Assembly: GCF_040954835.1 (NCBI RefSeq)
Contig: NW_027167685.1
Location: 1 to 64,000, forward strand
Direction of reading: 5' to 3'
Length of the DNA: 64,000 nucleotides
From: Lepisosteus oculatus
Lineage: Eukaryota > Chordata > Actinopteri > Semionotiformes > Lepisosteidae
The notes beneath the pieces were generated by a model that was not told the DNA's origin, ran no database searches, and saw nothing but the letters and a program-made list of their open reading frames with translations. Positions 41,949 to 54,044 of this stretch are shown one piece after another. How positions within the stretch are numbered: the first letter of the stretch is position 1; each line of letters opens with the position of its first letter. Made by a program: the position numbers and the translations under genes.

Positions 41949-43562
41949 GTGCCGATTGGTTCCAAATGCTGTCATGAGCCTTGGATTGTGACTAGCAAAG
42001 CGAAGCCTTTTGAAAGAGCAAAACGGAATTGAAGGAGAATCTTACAGGGGATTCTGAGCGGTGTCTGCATACACGCAGTCCGATACGGGTGCTGAAAGCT
42101 TGAGCTACTCTCAATGTCATGCTGCCTTTCCCCGGAGTAAATCTGTTACATTGAAAGAATGCTTCTGGCAGGTTCAAAAAGGGACCCTTGTTAATAGGAG
42201 AAATCAATGATTTCGAATGAATTCTGTATGCGTTAAAAGACAGCTATACACAGAAAACATGCCGGACACTGCTCATGATGTCTCAGTGCGTTTTTCCAAG
42301 CCATCTGACAAAGCCCGCCCACTGAAAACTGCAGCACATCGTGTAAAGACGTTCAACTTTGTAACTACTGCACGCACAGGAAGCAGAATAAATTCCTCTT
42401 TTCAAACTGTCAAAGGTTTGCTTTGCGAACGCTGCAGGACATCGCACAATCTCTTTTGAACGGGGACAAACCATTTCTTATGGGGCGCAGTAAGTACAGA
42501 CGTTTAAAAAGCTCCACTCATGCCGACGATGCAGCATGAAGAAGCGCAACCTAACGTTTGACAGACAAAAGCCGGGCGCCGCTACGAGCAATATGAAATC
42601 AAACTGACAGCACACGGCGTTTCGCGCTGACTCAAAAGTGATCTCGACAGACGCTGTTCTCTGCATAACGCTGAAAGAGCTAAAGAGCGTTTCTGTTGAG
42701 ACGTAACAAGCTCGTTTCTTTCTACCATGATGTCACCATGACCAAATCTGTCTTTAAACACCTTGCTCAGTCTCTGACGAGACTGTCAAAAATTGCTTTC
42801 GCCGATTGTATTGCAAACCGGCGGAAGCGGGGTATTGGGAAAAGTTTTCAACTAGCAATAATCGCGCCTCGGCTAAACCTCACAGGCTACGATACTGCCA
42901 CTGCGCAAAGCTGACGGTTGCCAGGCAACCGCGGGGATCCTATGGAAATCGTTATCGATCGTCTCATGGCATGTCGTTGCGGTAACGCTTCATATTTGTC
43001 GTCTTCTTCTTCTAGCTTGAGGTTTTGAAGAATTTCATGACAGACAAGGGCTCCGTTGGGAACAAAGGGCGTTGTGAGAAAACCGTTGCTTATTTTCAGC
43101 AGCAGAAATACAACCCTTTAAATACAAGATGACAGAACAATGACGAAGGGCGTGCCGGGAGGAACTCATGCACTACAGAGGAAAGGGGGCGGGCACGTAC
43201 AGTTCACATTCAAGCCACAAGTACTCTTCTCGGATGTTACACAAACAAATCCTAACGTCTTGAAAGCATTGCAGCATGTTTGTGTCCCACTTCCCGTGGC
43301 TGCAGGACGACTGACACGAACGGACAAACACAATCTGTGGCGTTTAGCGTGACATAGTCTTGCAGGCATCGTGCTGTCTCACTGCAATACTATACCGCTG
43401 GAGGAAACAGTCCATCTGGCCATGAAACTCATTTGAACGTCTAGCTACAGCAACTAACAATATCATGATTTATTCAGGATGTGTGGAATCAGCACGTCCC
43501 GGAGACAGCTTCCGAAATCGTGAGCATTCTCTGGTGGTGTCCTGCAGGGCGCCTGTGGGCGT

Positions 43563-43634
43563 GCGTTGGTGGTATAGTGGTGCGCATAGCTGCCTTCCAA
43601 GCAGTTGACCCGGGTTCGATTCCCGGCCAACGCA
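43563..43634 (+). tRNA. tRNA-Gly(TCC), array unit 5
   Basis: D-arm variant C; the last of the four consecutive C-variant units. Confidence 0.93.
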
Positions 43635-45248
43635 GTGCCGATTGGTTCCAAATGCTATCATGAGCCTTGGATTGTGACTAGCAAAGCGAAGCCTTTTGAA
43701 AGAGCAAAACGGAATTGAAGGAGAATCTTACAGGGGATTCTGAGCGGTGTCTGCATACACGCAGTCCGATACGGGTGCTGAAAGCTTGAGCTACTCTCAA
43801 TGTCATGCTGCCTTTCCCCGGAGTAAATCTGTTACATTGAAAGAATGCTTCTGGCAGGTTCAAAAAGGGACCCTTGTTAATAGGAGAAATCAATGATTTC
43901 GAATGAATTCTGTATGCGTTAAAAGACAGCTATACACAGAAAACATGCCGGACACTGCTCATGATGTCTCAGTGCGTTTTTCCAAGCCATCTGACAAAGC
44001 CCGCCCACTGAAAACTGCAGCACATCGTGTAAAGACGTTCAACTTTGTAACTACTGCACGCACAGGAAGCAGAATAAATTCCTCTTTTCAAACTGTCAAA
44101 GGTTTGCTTTGCGAACGCTGCAGGACATCGCACAATCTCTTTTGAACGGGGACAAACCATTTCTTATGGGGCGCAGTAAGTACAGACGTTTAAAAAGCTC
44201 CACTCATGCCGACGATGCAGCATGAAGAAGCGCAACCTAACGTTTGACAGACAAAAGCCGGGCGCCGCTACGAGCAATATGAAATCAAACTGACAGCACA
44301 CGGCGTTTCGCGCTGACTCAAAAGTGATCTCGACAGACGCTGTTCTCTGCATAACGCTGAAAGAGCTAAAGAGCGTTTCTGTTGAGACGTAACAAGCTCG
44401 TTTCTTTCTACCATGATGTCACCATGACCAAATCTGTCTTTAAACACCTTGCTCAGTCTCTGACGAGACTGTCAAAAATTGCTTTCGCCGATTGTATTGC
44501 AAACCGGCGGAAGCGGGGTATTGGGAAAAGTTTTCAACTAGCAATAATCGCGCCTCGGCTAAACCTCACAGGCTACGATACTGCCACTGCGCAAAGCTGA
44601 CGGTTGCCAGGCAACCGCGGGGATCCTATGGAAATCGTTATCGATCGTCTCATGGCATGTCGTTGCGGTAACGCTTCATATTTGTCGTCTTCTTCTTCTA
44701 GCTTGAGGTTTTGAAGAATTTCATGACAGACAAGGGCTCCGTTGGGAACAAAGGGCGTTGTGAGAAAACCGTTGCTTATTTTCAGCAGCAGAAATACAAC
44801 CCTTTAAATACAAGATGACAGAACAATGACGAAGGGCGTGCCGGGAGGAACTCATGCACTACAGAGGAAAGGGGGCGGGCACGTACAGTTCACATTCAAG
44901 CCACAAGTACTCTTCTCGGATGTTACACAAACAAATCCTAACGTCTTGAAAGCATTGCAGCATGTTTGTGTCCCACTTCCCGTGGCTGCAGGACGACTGA
45001 CACGAACGGACAAACACAATCTGTGGCGTTTAGCGTGACATAGTCTTGCAGGCATCGTGCTGTCTCACTGCAATACTATACCGCTGGAGGAAACAGTCCA
45101 TCTGGCCATGAAACTCATTTGAACGTCTAGCTACAGCAACTAACAATATCATGATTTATTCAGGATGTGTGGAATCAGCACGTCCCGGAGACAGCTTCCG
45201 AAATCGTGAGCATTCTCTGGTGGTGTCCTGCAGGGCGCCTGTGGGCGT

Positions 45249-45320
45249 GCGTTGGTGGTATAGTGGTGAGCATAGCTGCCTTCCAAGCAGTTGACCCGGG
45301 TTCGATTCCCGGCCAACGCA
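45249..45320 (+). tRNA. tRNA-Gly(TCC), array unit 6
   Basis: D-arm variant A, identical to the unit 1 gene; the 3' flank has ATGCTGTTAAG in place of ATGCTGTCATG. Confidence 0.97.
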
Positions 45321-46934
45321 GTGCCGATTGGTTCCAAATGCTGTTAAGAGCCTTGGATTGTGACTAGCAAAGCGAAGCCTTTTGAAAGAGCAAAACGGAA
45401 TTGAAGGAGAATCTTACAGGGGATTCTGAGCGGTGTCTGCATACACGCAGTCCGATACGGGTGCTGAAAGCTTGAGCTACTCTTAATGTCATGCTGCCTT
45501 TCCCCGGAGTAAATCTGTTACATTGAAAGAATGCTTCTGGCAGGTTCAAAAAGGGACCCTTGTTAATAGGAGAAATCAATGATTTCGAATGAATTCTGTA
45601 TGCGTTAAAAGACAGCTATACACAGAAAACATGCCGGACACTGCTCATGATGTCTCAGTGCGTTTTTCCAAGCCATCTGACAAAGCCCGCCCACTGAAAA
45701 CTGCAGCACATCGTGTAAAGACGTTCAACTTTGTAACTACTGCACGCACAGGAAGCAGAATAAATTCCTCTTTTCAAACTGTCAAAGGTTTGCTTTGCGA
45801 ACGCTGCAGGACATCGCACAATCTCTTTTGAACGGGGACAAACCATTTCTTATGGGGCGCAGTAAGTACAGACGTTTAAAAAGCTCCACTCATGCCGACG
45901 ATGCAGCATGAAGAAGCGCAACCTAACGTTTGACAGACAAAAGCCGGGCGCCGCTACGAGCAATATGAAATCAAACTGACAGCACACGGCGTTTCGCGCT
46001 GACTCAAAAGTGATCTCGACAGACGCTGTTCTCTGCATAACGCTGAAAGAGCTAAAGAGCGTTTCTGTTGAGACGTAACAAGCTCGTTTCTTTCTACCAT
46101 GATGTCACCATGACCAAATCTGTCTTTAAACACCTTGCTCAGTCTCTGACGAGACTGTCAAAAATTGCTTTCGCCGATTGTATTGCAAACCGGCGGAAGC
46201 GGGGTATTGGGAAAAGTTTTCAACTAGCAATAATCGCGCCTCGGCTAAACCTCACAGGCTACGATACTGCCACTGCGCAAAGCTGACGGTTGCCAGGCAA
46301 CCGCGGGGATCCTATGGAAATCGTTATCGATCGTCTCATGGCATGTCGTTGCGGTAACGCTTCATATTTGTCGTCTTCTTCTTCTAGCTTGAGGTTTTGA
46401 AGAATTTCATGACAGACAAGGGCTCCGTTGGGAACAAAGGGCGTTGTGAGAAAACCGTTGCTTATTTTCAGCAGCAGAAATACAAGCCTTTAAATACAAG
46501 ATGACAGAACAATGACGAAGGGCGTGCCGGGAGGAACTCATGCACTACAGAGGAAAGGGGGCGGGCACGTACAGTTCACATTCAAGCCACAAGTACTCTT
46601 CTCGGATGTTACACAAACAAATCCTAACGTCTTGAAAGCATTGCAGCATGTTTGTGTCCCACTTCCCGTGGCTGCAGGACGACTGACACGAACGGACAAA
46701 CACAATCTGTGGCGTTTAGCGTGACATAGTCTTGCAGGCATCGTGCTGTCTCACTGCAATACTATACCGCTGGAGGAAACAGTCCATCTGGCCATGAAAC
46801 TCATTTGAACGTCTAGCTACAGCAACTAACAATATCATGATTTATTCAGGATGTGTGGAATCAGCACGTCCCGGAGACAGCTTCCGAAATCGTGAGCATT
46901 CTCTGGTGGTGTCCTGCAGGGCGCCTGTGGGCGT

Positions 46935-47006
46935 GCGTTGGTGGTATAGTGGTGAGCATAGCTGCCTTCCAAGCAGTTGACCCGGGTTCGATTCCCGGCC
47001 AACGCA
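46935..47006 (+). tRNA. tRNA-Gly(TCC), array unit 7
   Basis: D-arm variant A, identical to the unit 1 gene. Confidence 0.97.
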
Positions 47007-48620
47007 GTGCCGATTGGTTCCAAATGCTGTCATGAGCCTTGGATTGTGACTAGCAAAGCGAAGCCTTTTGAAAGAGCAAAACGGAATTGAAGGAGAATCT
47101 TACAGGGGATTCTGAGCGGTGTCTGCATACACGCAGTCCGATACGGGTGCTGAAAGCTTGAGCTACTCTCAATGTCATGCTGCCTTTCCCCGGAGTAAAT
47201 CTGTTACATTGAAAGAATGCTTCTGGCAGGTTCAAAAAGGGACCCTTGTTAATAGGAGAAATCAATGATTTCGAATGAATTCTGTATGCGTTAAAAGACA
47301 GCTATACACAGAAAACATGCCGGACACTGCTCATGATGTCTCAGTGCGTTTTTCCAAGCCATCTGACAAAGCCCGCCCACTGAAAACTGCAGCACATCGT
47401 GTAAAGACGTTCAACTTTGTAACTACTGCACGCACAGGAAGCAGAATAAATTCCTCTTTTCAAACTGTCAAAGGTTTGCTTTGCGAACGCTGCAGGACAT
47501 CGCACAATCTCTTTTGAACGGGGACAAACCATTTCTTATGGGGCGCAGTAAGTACAGACGTTTAAAAAGCTCCACTCATGCCGACGATGCAGCATGAAGA
47601 AGCGCAACCTAACGTTTGACAGACAAAAGCCGGGCGCCGCTACGAGCAATATGAAATCAAACTGACAGCACACGGCGTTTCGCGCTGACTCAAAAGTGAT
47701 CTCGACAGACGCTGTTCTCTGCATAACGCTGAAAGAGCTAAAGAGCGTTTCTGTTGAGACGTAACAAGCTCGTTTCTTTCTACCATGATGTCACCATGAC
47801 CAAATCTGTCTTTAAACACCTTGCTCAGTCTCTGACGAGACTGTCAAAAATTGCTTTCGCCGATTGTATTGCAAACCGGCGGAAGCGGGGTATTGGGAAA
47901 AGTTTTCAACTAGCAATAATCGCGCCTCGGCTAAACCTCACAGGCTACGATACTGCCACTGCGCAAAGCTGACGGTTGCCAGGCAACCGCGGGGATCCTA
48001 TGGAAATCGTTATCGATCGTCTCATGGCATGTCGTTGCGGTAACGCTTCATATTTGTCGTCTTCTTCTTCTAGCTTGAGGTTTTGAAGAATTTCATGACA
48101 GACAAGGGCTCCGTTGGGAACAAAGGGCGTTGTGAGAAAACCGTTGCTTATTTTCAGCAGCAGAAATACAAGCCTTTAAATACAAGATGACAGAACAATG
48201 ACGAAGGGCGTGCCGGGAGGAACTCATGCACTACAGAGGAAAGGGGGCGGGCACGTACAGTTCACATTCAAGCCACAAGTACTCTTCTCGGATGTTACAC
48301 AAACAAATCCTAACGTCTTGAAAGCATTGCAGCATGTTTGTGTCCCACTTCCCGTGGCTGCAGGACGACTGACACGAACGGACAAACACAATCTGTGGCG
48401 TTTAGCGTGACATAGTCTTGCAGGCATCGTGCTGTCTCACTGCAATACTATACCGCTGGAGGAAACAGTCCATCTGGCCATGAAACTCATTTGAACGTCT
48501 AGCTACAGCAACTAACAATATCATGATTTATTCAGGATGTGTGGAATCAGCACGTCCCGGAGACAGCTTCCGAAATCGTGAGCATTCTCTGGTGGTGTCC
48601 TGCAGGGCGCCTGTGGGCGT

Positions 48621-48692
48621 GCGTTGGTGGTATAGTGGTGAGCATAGCTGCCTTCCAAGCAGTTGACCCGGGTTCGATTCCCGGCCAACGCA
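48621..48692 (+). tRNA. tRNA-Gly(TCC), array unit 8
   Basis: D-arm variant A, identical to the unit 1 gene; the 3' flank has ATGCTGTTATG. Confidence 0.97.
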
Positions 48693-50306
48693 GTGCCGAT
48701 TGGTTCCAAATGCTGTTATGAGCCTTGGATTGTGACTAGCAAAGCGAAGCCTTTTGAAAGAGCAAAACGGAATTGAAGGAGAATCTTACAGGGGATTCTG
48801 AGCGGTGTCTGCATACACGCAGTCCGATACGGGTGCTGAAAGCTTGAGCTACTCTTAATGTCATGCTGCCTTTCCCCGGAGTAAATCTGTTACATTGAAA
48901 GAATGCTTCTGGCAGGTTCAAAAAGGGACCCTTGTTAATAGGAGAAATCAATGATTTCGAATGAATTCTGTATGCGTTAAAAGACAGCTATACACAGAAA
49001 ACATGCCGGACACTGCTCATGATGTCTCAGTGCGTTTTTCCAAGCCATCTGACAAAGCCCGCCCACTGAAAACTGCAGCACATCGTGTAAAGACGTTCAA
49101 CTTTGTAACTACTGCACGCACAGGAAGCAGAATAAATTCCTCTTTTCAAACTGTCAAAGGTTTGCTTTGCGAACGCTGCAGGACATCGCACAATCTCTTT
49201 TGAACGGGGACAAACCATTTCTTATGGGGCGCAGTAAGTACAGACGTTTAAAAAGCTCCACTCATGCCGACGATGCAGCATGAAGAAGCGCAACCTAACG
49301 TTTGACAGACAAAAGCCGGGCGCCGCTACGAGCAATATGAAATCAAACTGACAGCACACGGCGTTTCGCGCTGACTCAAAAGTGATCTCGACAGACGCTG
49401 TTCTCTGCATAACGCTGAAAGAGCTAAAGAGCGTTTCTGTTGAGACGTAACAAGCTCGTTTCTTTCTACCATGATGTCACCATGACCAAATCTGTCTTTA
49501 AACACCTTGCTCAGTCTCTGACGAGACTGTCAAAAATTGCTTTCGCCGATTGTATTGCAAACCGGCGGAAGCGGGGTATTGGGAAAAGTTTTCAACTAGC
49601 AATAATCGCGCCTCGGCTAAACCTCACAGGCTACGATACTGCCACTGCGCAAAGCTGACGGTTGCCAGGCAACCGCGGGGATCCTATGGAAATCGTTATC
49701 GATCGTCTCATGGCATGTCGTTGCGGTAACGCTTCATATTTGTCGTCTTCTTCTTCTAGCTTGAGGTTTTGAAGAATTTCATGACAGACAAGGGCTCCGT
49801 TGGGAACAAAGGGCGTTGTGAGAAAACCGTTGCTTATTTTCAGCAGCAGAAATACAAGCCTTTAAATACAAGATGACAGAACAATGACGAAGGGCGTGCC
49901 GGGAGGAACTCATGCACTACAGAGGAAAGGGGGCGGGCACGTACAGTTCACATTCAAGCCACAAGTACTCTTCTCGGATGTTACACAAACAAATCCTAAC
50001 GTCTTGAAAGCATTGCAGCATGTTTGTGTCCCACTTCCCGTGGCTGCAGGACGACTGACACGAACGGACAAACACAATCTGTGGCGTTTAGCGTGACATA
50101 GTCTTGCAGGCATCGTGCTGTCTCACTGCAATACTATACCGCTGGAGGAAACAGTCCATCTGGCCATGAAACTCATTTGAACGTCTAGCTACAGCAACTA
50201 ACAATATCATGATTTATTCAGGATGTGTGGAATCAGCACGTCCCGGAGACAGCTTCCGAAATCGTGAGCATTCTCTGGTGGTGTCCTGCAGGGCGCCTGT
50301 GGGCGT

Positions 50307-50378
50307 GCGTTGGTGGTATAGTGGTGAGCATAGCTGCCTTCCAAGCAGTTGACCCGGGTTCGATTCCCGGCCAACGCA
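50307..50378 (+). tRNA. tRNA-Gly(TCC), array unit 9
   Basis: D-arm variant A, identical to the unit 1 gene; the last complete gene of the array. Confidence 0.97.
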
Positions 50379-51208
50379 GTGCCGATTGGTTCCAAATGCT
50401 GTCATGAGCCTTGGATTGTGACTAGCAAAGCGAAGCCTTTTGAAAGAGCAAAACGGAATTGAAGGAGAATCTTACAGGGGATTCTGAGCGGTGTCTGCAT
50501 ACACGCAGTCCGATACGGGTGCTGAAAGCTTGAGCTACTTTCAATGTCATGCTGCCTTTCCCCGGAGTAAATCTGTTACATTGAAAGAATGCTTCTGGCA
50601 GGTTCAAAAAGGGACCCTTGTTAATAGGAGAAATCAATGATTTCGAATGAATTCTGTATGCGTTAAAAGACAGCTATACACAGAAAACATGCCGGACACT
50701 GCTCGTGATGTCTCAGTGCGTTTTTCCAAGCCATCTGACAAAGCCCGCCCACTGAAAACTGCAGCACATCGTGTAAAGACGTTCAACTTTGTAACTACTG
50801 CACGCACAGGAAGCAGAATAAATTCCTCTTTTCAAACTGTCAAAGGTTTGCTTTGCGAACGCTGCAGGACATCGCACAATCTCTTTTGAACGGGGACAAA
50901 CCATTTCTTATGGGGCGCAGTAAGTACAGACGTTTAAAAAGCTCCACTCATGCCGACGATGCAGCATGAAGAAGCGCAACCTAACGTTTGACAGACAAAA
51001 GCCGGGCGCCGCTACGAGCAATATGAAATCAAACTGACAGCACACGGCGTTTCGCGCTGACTCAAAAGTGATCTCGACAGACGCTGTTCTCTGCATAACG
51101 CTGAAAGAGCTAAGGAGCGTTTCTGTTGAGACGTAACAAGCTCGTTTCTTTCTACCATGATGTCACCATGACCAAATCTGTCTTTAAACACCTTGCTCAG
51201 TCTCTGAC

Positions 51209-51960
51209 GAAACTGTCAAAAATTGCTTTCGCCGATTGTATTGCAAACCGGCGGAAGCGGGGTATTGGGAAAAGTTTTCAACTAGCAATAATCGCGCCTC
51301 GGCTAAACCTCACAGGCTACGATACTGCCACTGCGCAAAGCTGACGGTTGCCAGGCAACCGCGGGGATCCTATGGAAATCGTTATCGATCGTCTCATGGC
51401 ATGTCGTTGCGGTAACGCTTCATATTTGTCGTCTTCTTCTAGTTTGAGGTTTTGAAGAATTTCATGACAGACAAGGGCTCCGTCGGAAACAAAGGGCGTT
51501 GTGAGAAAACCGTTGCTTATTTTCAGCAGCAGAAATACAAGCCTTTAAATACAAGATGACAGAACAATGACGAAGGGCGTGCCGGGAGGAACTCATGCAC
51601 TACAGAGGAAAGGGGGCGGGCACGTACAGTTCACATTCAAGCCACAAGTACTCTTCTCGGATGTTACACAAACAAATCCTAACGTCTTGAAAGCATTGCA
51701 GCATGTTTGTGTCCCACTTCCCGTGGTTGCAGGACGACTGACACGAACGGACAAACACAATCTGTGGCGTTTAGCGTGACATAGTCTTGCAGGCATCTTG
51801 CTGTCTCACTGCAATACTATACCGCTGGAGGAAACAGCCCGGGTTCGATGAGCCTTGGAATGTGACTAGGAAAGTGAAACCTTTTGAAAGAGGTAAAACA
51901 CTGCTCAAAGGAACTGAGGGAGAATCTTACAGGGGATTCTGAGCGGTGTCTAAATAAATA
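51209..51960. repeat. Damaged tenth array unit
   Basis: This unit follows the others to about 51838 with more substitutions and loses one TTC in the TCTTCTTCT run. It then jumps from GGAAACAG to CCCGGGTTCGAT, keeping only 12 nt of the tRNA T-arm. A diverged 3' flank (about 51851-51952) follows. The gene is gone. Confidence 0.85.
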
Positions 51961-51961
51961 A

Positions 51962-52052
51962 ATTCTTCAGCGTCCGCGGATGGCATTTTGCAGCTGGAAA
52001 CAGATGTCGACGCTTTTTGAACAGAGCACCAAAAAAGCGTCTTTTTTGAAGG
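51962..52052. repeat. Dispersed repeat of about 91 bp, copy 1
   Basis: This segment (TTCTTCAGCGTCCGCGGATG ... AAGCGTCTTTTTTGAAGG) recurs in direct orientation at about 59550-59640 with few differences. Each copy lies a short distance from a tRNA gene or fragment. Family unknown. Confidence 0.8.
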
Positions 52053-52064
52053 TACAGGTATTGA

Positions 52065-52135
52065 GCATTGGTGGTTCAGTGGAAGAATTCTTGCCTGCCA
52101 AGTAAGAGGCTCGGGTTCGATTCCTGACCAATGCA
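52065..52135 (+). tRNA. tRNA-Gly(GCC)
   Basis: This 71-nt gene has acceptor GCATTGG/CCAATGC fully paired, anticodon GCC in CTGCCAA, and box B GGTTCGATTCC. It differs from the usual vertebrate gene at several stem positions that keep pairing (anticodon stem CTTGC/GTAAG) and in the D loop (GTGGAAG). It decodes GGC/GGT if active. It stands between two partial copies of the Gly(TCC) unit. Confidence 0.82.
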
Positions 52136-52147
52136 GTGGCTTTTGCA

Positions 52148-52407
52148 TGCTCACCACTATACCACCAACACACGCCCACAGGATCCCAGCAGGACACCAC
52201 CAGAGAATGCTCACGATTTCGGAAGCTGTCTCCGGGACGTGCTGATTCCACACATCCTGAATAAATCATGATATTGCTGTAGCTAGACGTTCAAATGAGT
52301 TTCATGGCCAGATGGACTGTTTCCTCCAGCGGTATAGTATTGCAGTGAGACAGCACGATGCCTGCAAGACTATGTCACGCTAAACGCCACAGATTGTGTT
52401 TGTCCAA
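52148..52407 (-). repeat. Inverted partial copy of the tRNA-Gly(TCC) unit
   Basis: The minus strand matches the array unit from its GGACAAACACAATCTGTGG region through the tRNA 5' flank into the first 24 nt of tRNA-Gly(TCC) (52148-52171), where it stops in the D arm. One base of the acceptor differs (GTGTTGG). It is a broken inverted copy next to the array end. Confidence 0.85.
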
Positions 52408-53340
52408 ATTTGAACTTTCACAAAAGCATGCTAGCAGACAAATGCGCCTCAGAGGACTTAAGGCTGGCTTCAAGTTGGAATGATAAAGTCTCCCCGTCCG
52501 GTTAGGAAAAGGGAACTTTGTTAGACAGAAAGAAGGAAGTAACAATAACGGAGAATTGTGTGCAAGGATTTTAGAAGCTGCGCAGCCCTGCAGTTTCAAT
52601 AGCCCTTTTATTCGTGTTAGATGCTGGAATTGCCTTTTTTGACGCTCTTACGAATGCGATGTCAACGAAAACAGAACAAAGCACAAAAAACCCTCAAGTC
52701 CTGCAGTTGGATAGTTGGATAGAATGCCGTTACGCGTCCAAGCCGTATTTTCAAGACGTGATTCCCTGAGTCCAAAAAATTTGTAAGTTCTTTGGATGAC
52801 CTGTGGACCGATCTTTCACGATGAAGAATTCCTTAAGAAGAATAGATCTCGGCCCACCATCCCAATGCCTCCATCTCAAAACAGCAACCTCCCACTGCCC
52901 TTAGTCTGCAAGGCAGTCCTTTCAAGTGCGATGATGACGCCGGGACCTTCGTTGCCTATTGTACGAGCTGAACTTTTGTGCTCATCAATTCAACGCTCTT
53001 TCCATCAACTCATCTTGTCTTTTGACGCTTCGTGTTTTGTGCTCCTTTGACTATCGGCATATCGGGTGACTGCAAACACTGAAGTTCTTGCTTACGGAGT
53101 GTGGAACAGTGTTTTCAAGTGATCGCTTTTCTGTCATGTTGACGCCGAGTGAATCTTTCTTTGGCAACATGGGCAGGCTGACAGCAAAAGTAATGGCAAA
53201 TTTCTTGACTTATTTCTGAATATGAATGTTCTTTAGAAAAGGGATGCGGCATTGCTTCTCCCCCGTGTAAAGGTCACGCATTCCAGACGTGGTTATGAGC
53301 GAACAGTTGCCGCAAGTGTTTGAAAAGAGCAAGCAGCCAT
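52408..53340. other. Intergenic sequence; 52410-52690 is an inverted relative of 58255-58530
   Basis: The first 280 bp match 58255-58530 in reverse with moderate divergence (shared ATTCGTGTTAGA, GGAATTGCCTTT, AAGGCTGGCTTCA, ATGATAAAGTC). The rest shows no recognised gene. Confidence 0.65.
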
Positions 53341-53412
53341 GCCCCGTGTGAGGATCAAACTCAGGACCTTCAGATAAAGAGACTGACGCGCTACCAACTA
53401 CGCCAACGAGGC
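53341..53412 (-). tRNA. tRNA with elongator-Met body but CTT anticodon
   Basis: The minus strand reads GCCTCGTTGGCGTAGTTGG and onward with the anticodon stem TCAGT/TCTGA of elongator tRNA-Met, but the loop is CTCTTTA where Met has CTCATAA. The anticodon is therefore CTT (Lys) and base 37 is T. The T loop is TTTGATC (C56 lost) and the outermost T-stem pair is mismatched. The acceptor GCCTCGT/ACGGGGC is nearly kept. It is either a diverged pseudogene or an anticodon-switched tRNA. Confidence 0.75.
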
Positions 53413-53826
53413 CAGCTGCAGTGCACAGCCGGAAAGTTTGCCTCATATGGATTTCAGTCGCCCGTTCCCTAATCTTCAGACGCCCTCTGCTGGATGTTGC
53501 ATTTGCCTTTTGATCTCACCGATACTTTTTTGGTCTGTTTCTGTTGCGAGTCCGTTTTTCAGATCTCACCTAGCACAAGTCTCTCTGGCTGAAGTGGCCT
53601 CTCTGCTTCAGCATCGTGCCCTCACTCAGCCATTAAAAACGTCACTCGGACTTCTGACATGCTGACATGAAATGTCAAGAGAGAGTGGCGGAGACGCTTA
53701 AGGCAGAGAGAAGATGAAGAGGGGGCGTGGCTGCGAAATGATTGACAGCTGCATGACGCTCTCCATGCAAGGTGTGACCACAGGCTAAAGGACACCTTTC
53801 AGCACATCAAGCTCTAAGCACACACC
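53413..53826. other. Intergenic sequence
   Basis: This runs between two minus-strand tRNA-like genes. No gene or repeat was recognised. Confidence 0.5.
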
Positions 53827-53899
53827 TGGAGGACGTGGGAAACGATCCCGCTACCTCTCGCATGCAAAGCGAGCGCTGTACCATGCAAGCTAAAGGTCT
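53827..53899 (-). pseudogene. tRNA-Ala(TGC)-like pseudogene
   Basis: The minus strand keeps AGCGCTCGCTTTGCATGCGA and GAGGTAGCGGGATCG of vertebrate tRNA-Ala, with anticodon TGC. The 5' acceptor strand (AGACCTT) no longer pairs with the 3' strand (GTCCTCC), and the T stem has a mismatch. It is probably inactive. Confidence 0.7.
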
Positions 53900-53972
53900 G
53901 ACTGGACGAGCGAATGACGCCTCTCCCCCGTCCTCAAGCTCGCTGACAGGATAAAATAGAAAGTGCTGCCGT

Positions 53973-54044
53973 GGCTCATTGGTTTAGGGGTATGATTCTC
54001 GCTTAGGGTGTGGGAGGTCCCGGGTTCAACTCCCGGCTGAGCCC
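53973..54044 (+). tRNA. tRNA-Pro(AGG)
   Basis: It reads GGCTCATTGGTTTAGGGGTA to GAGCCC with anticodon AGG in TTAGGGT and box B GGTTCAACTCC. The acceptor pairs except the innermost base pair, and the anticodon stem has wobble pairs. It resembles vertebrate tRNA-Pro closely enough to be active, decoding CCT/CCC. Confidence 0.85.

Larger units (their letters stand above)
36037..51838. repeat. Tandem array, about 1686-bp unit carrying tRNA-Gly(TCC)
   Basis: Unit starts are 36037, 37723, 39409, 41093, 42779, 44465, 46151, 47837, 49523 and 51209. Nine units are complete (1686 bp, one of 1684) and the tenth is partial. Copies are well over 99 percent alike by eye. Apart from the tRNA, each unit has a GGTTGCCAGGCAACC palindrome, a GC-box-like GGGGGCGGG, a TTTAAATA stretch and no recognised protein gene. 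The 60-80-codon frames in each unit are not coding. The left edge meets ERV-B and the right edge is decayed. Confidence 0.97.

Noticed and set aside
36398-51779. Frames of 60-80 codons conserved in every tRNA array unit
   Set aside because: They are identical only because the units are identical. Several overlap the tRNA, and both strands are equally open.
53438-53665. 75-codon frame between tRNA genes
   Set aside because: No domain and no sign of selection; length expected by chance.
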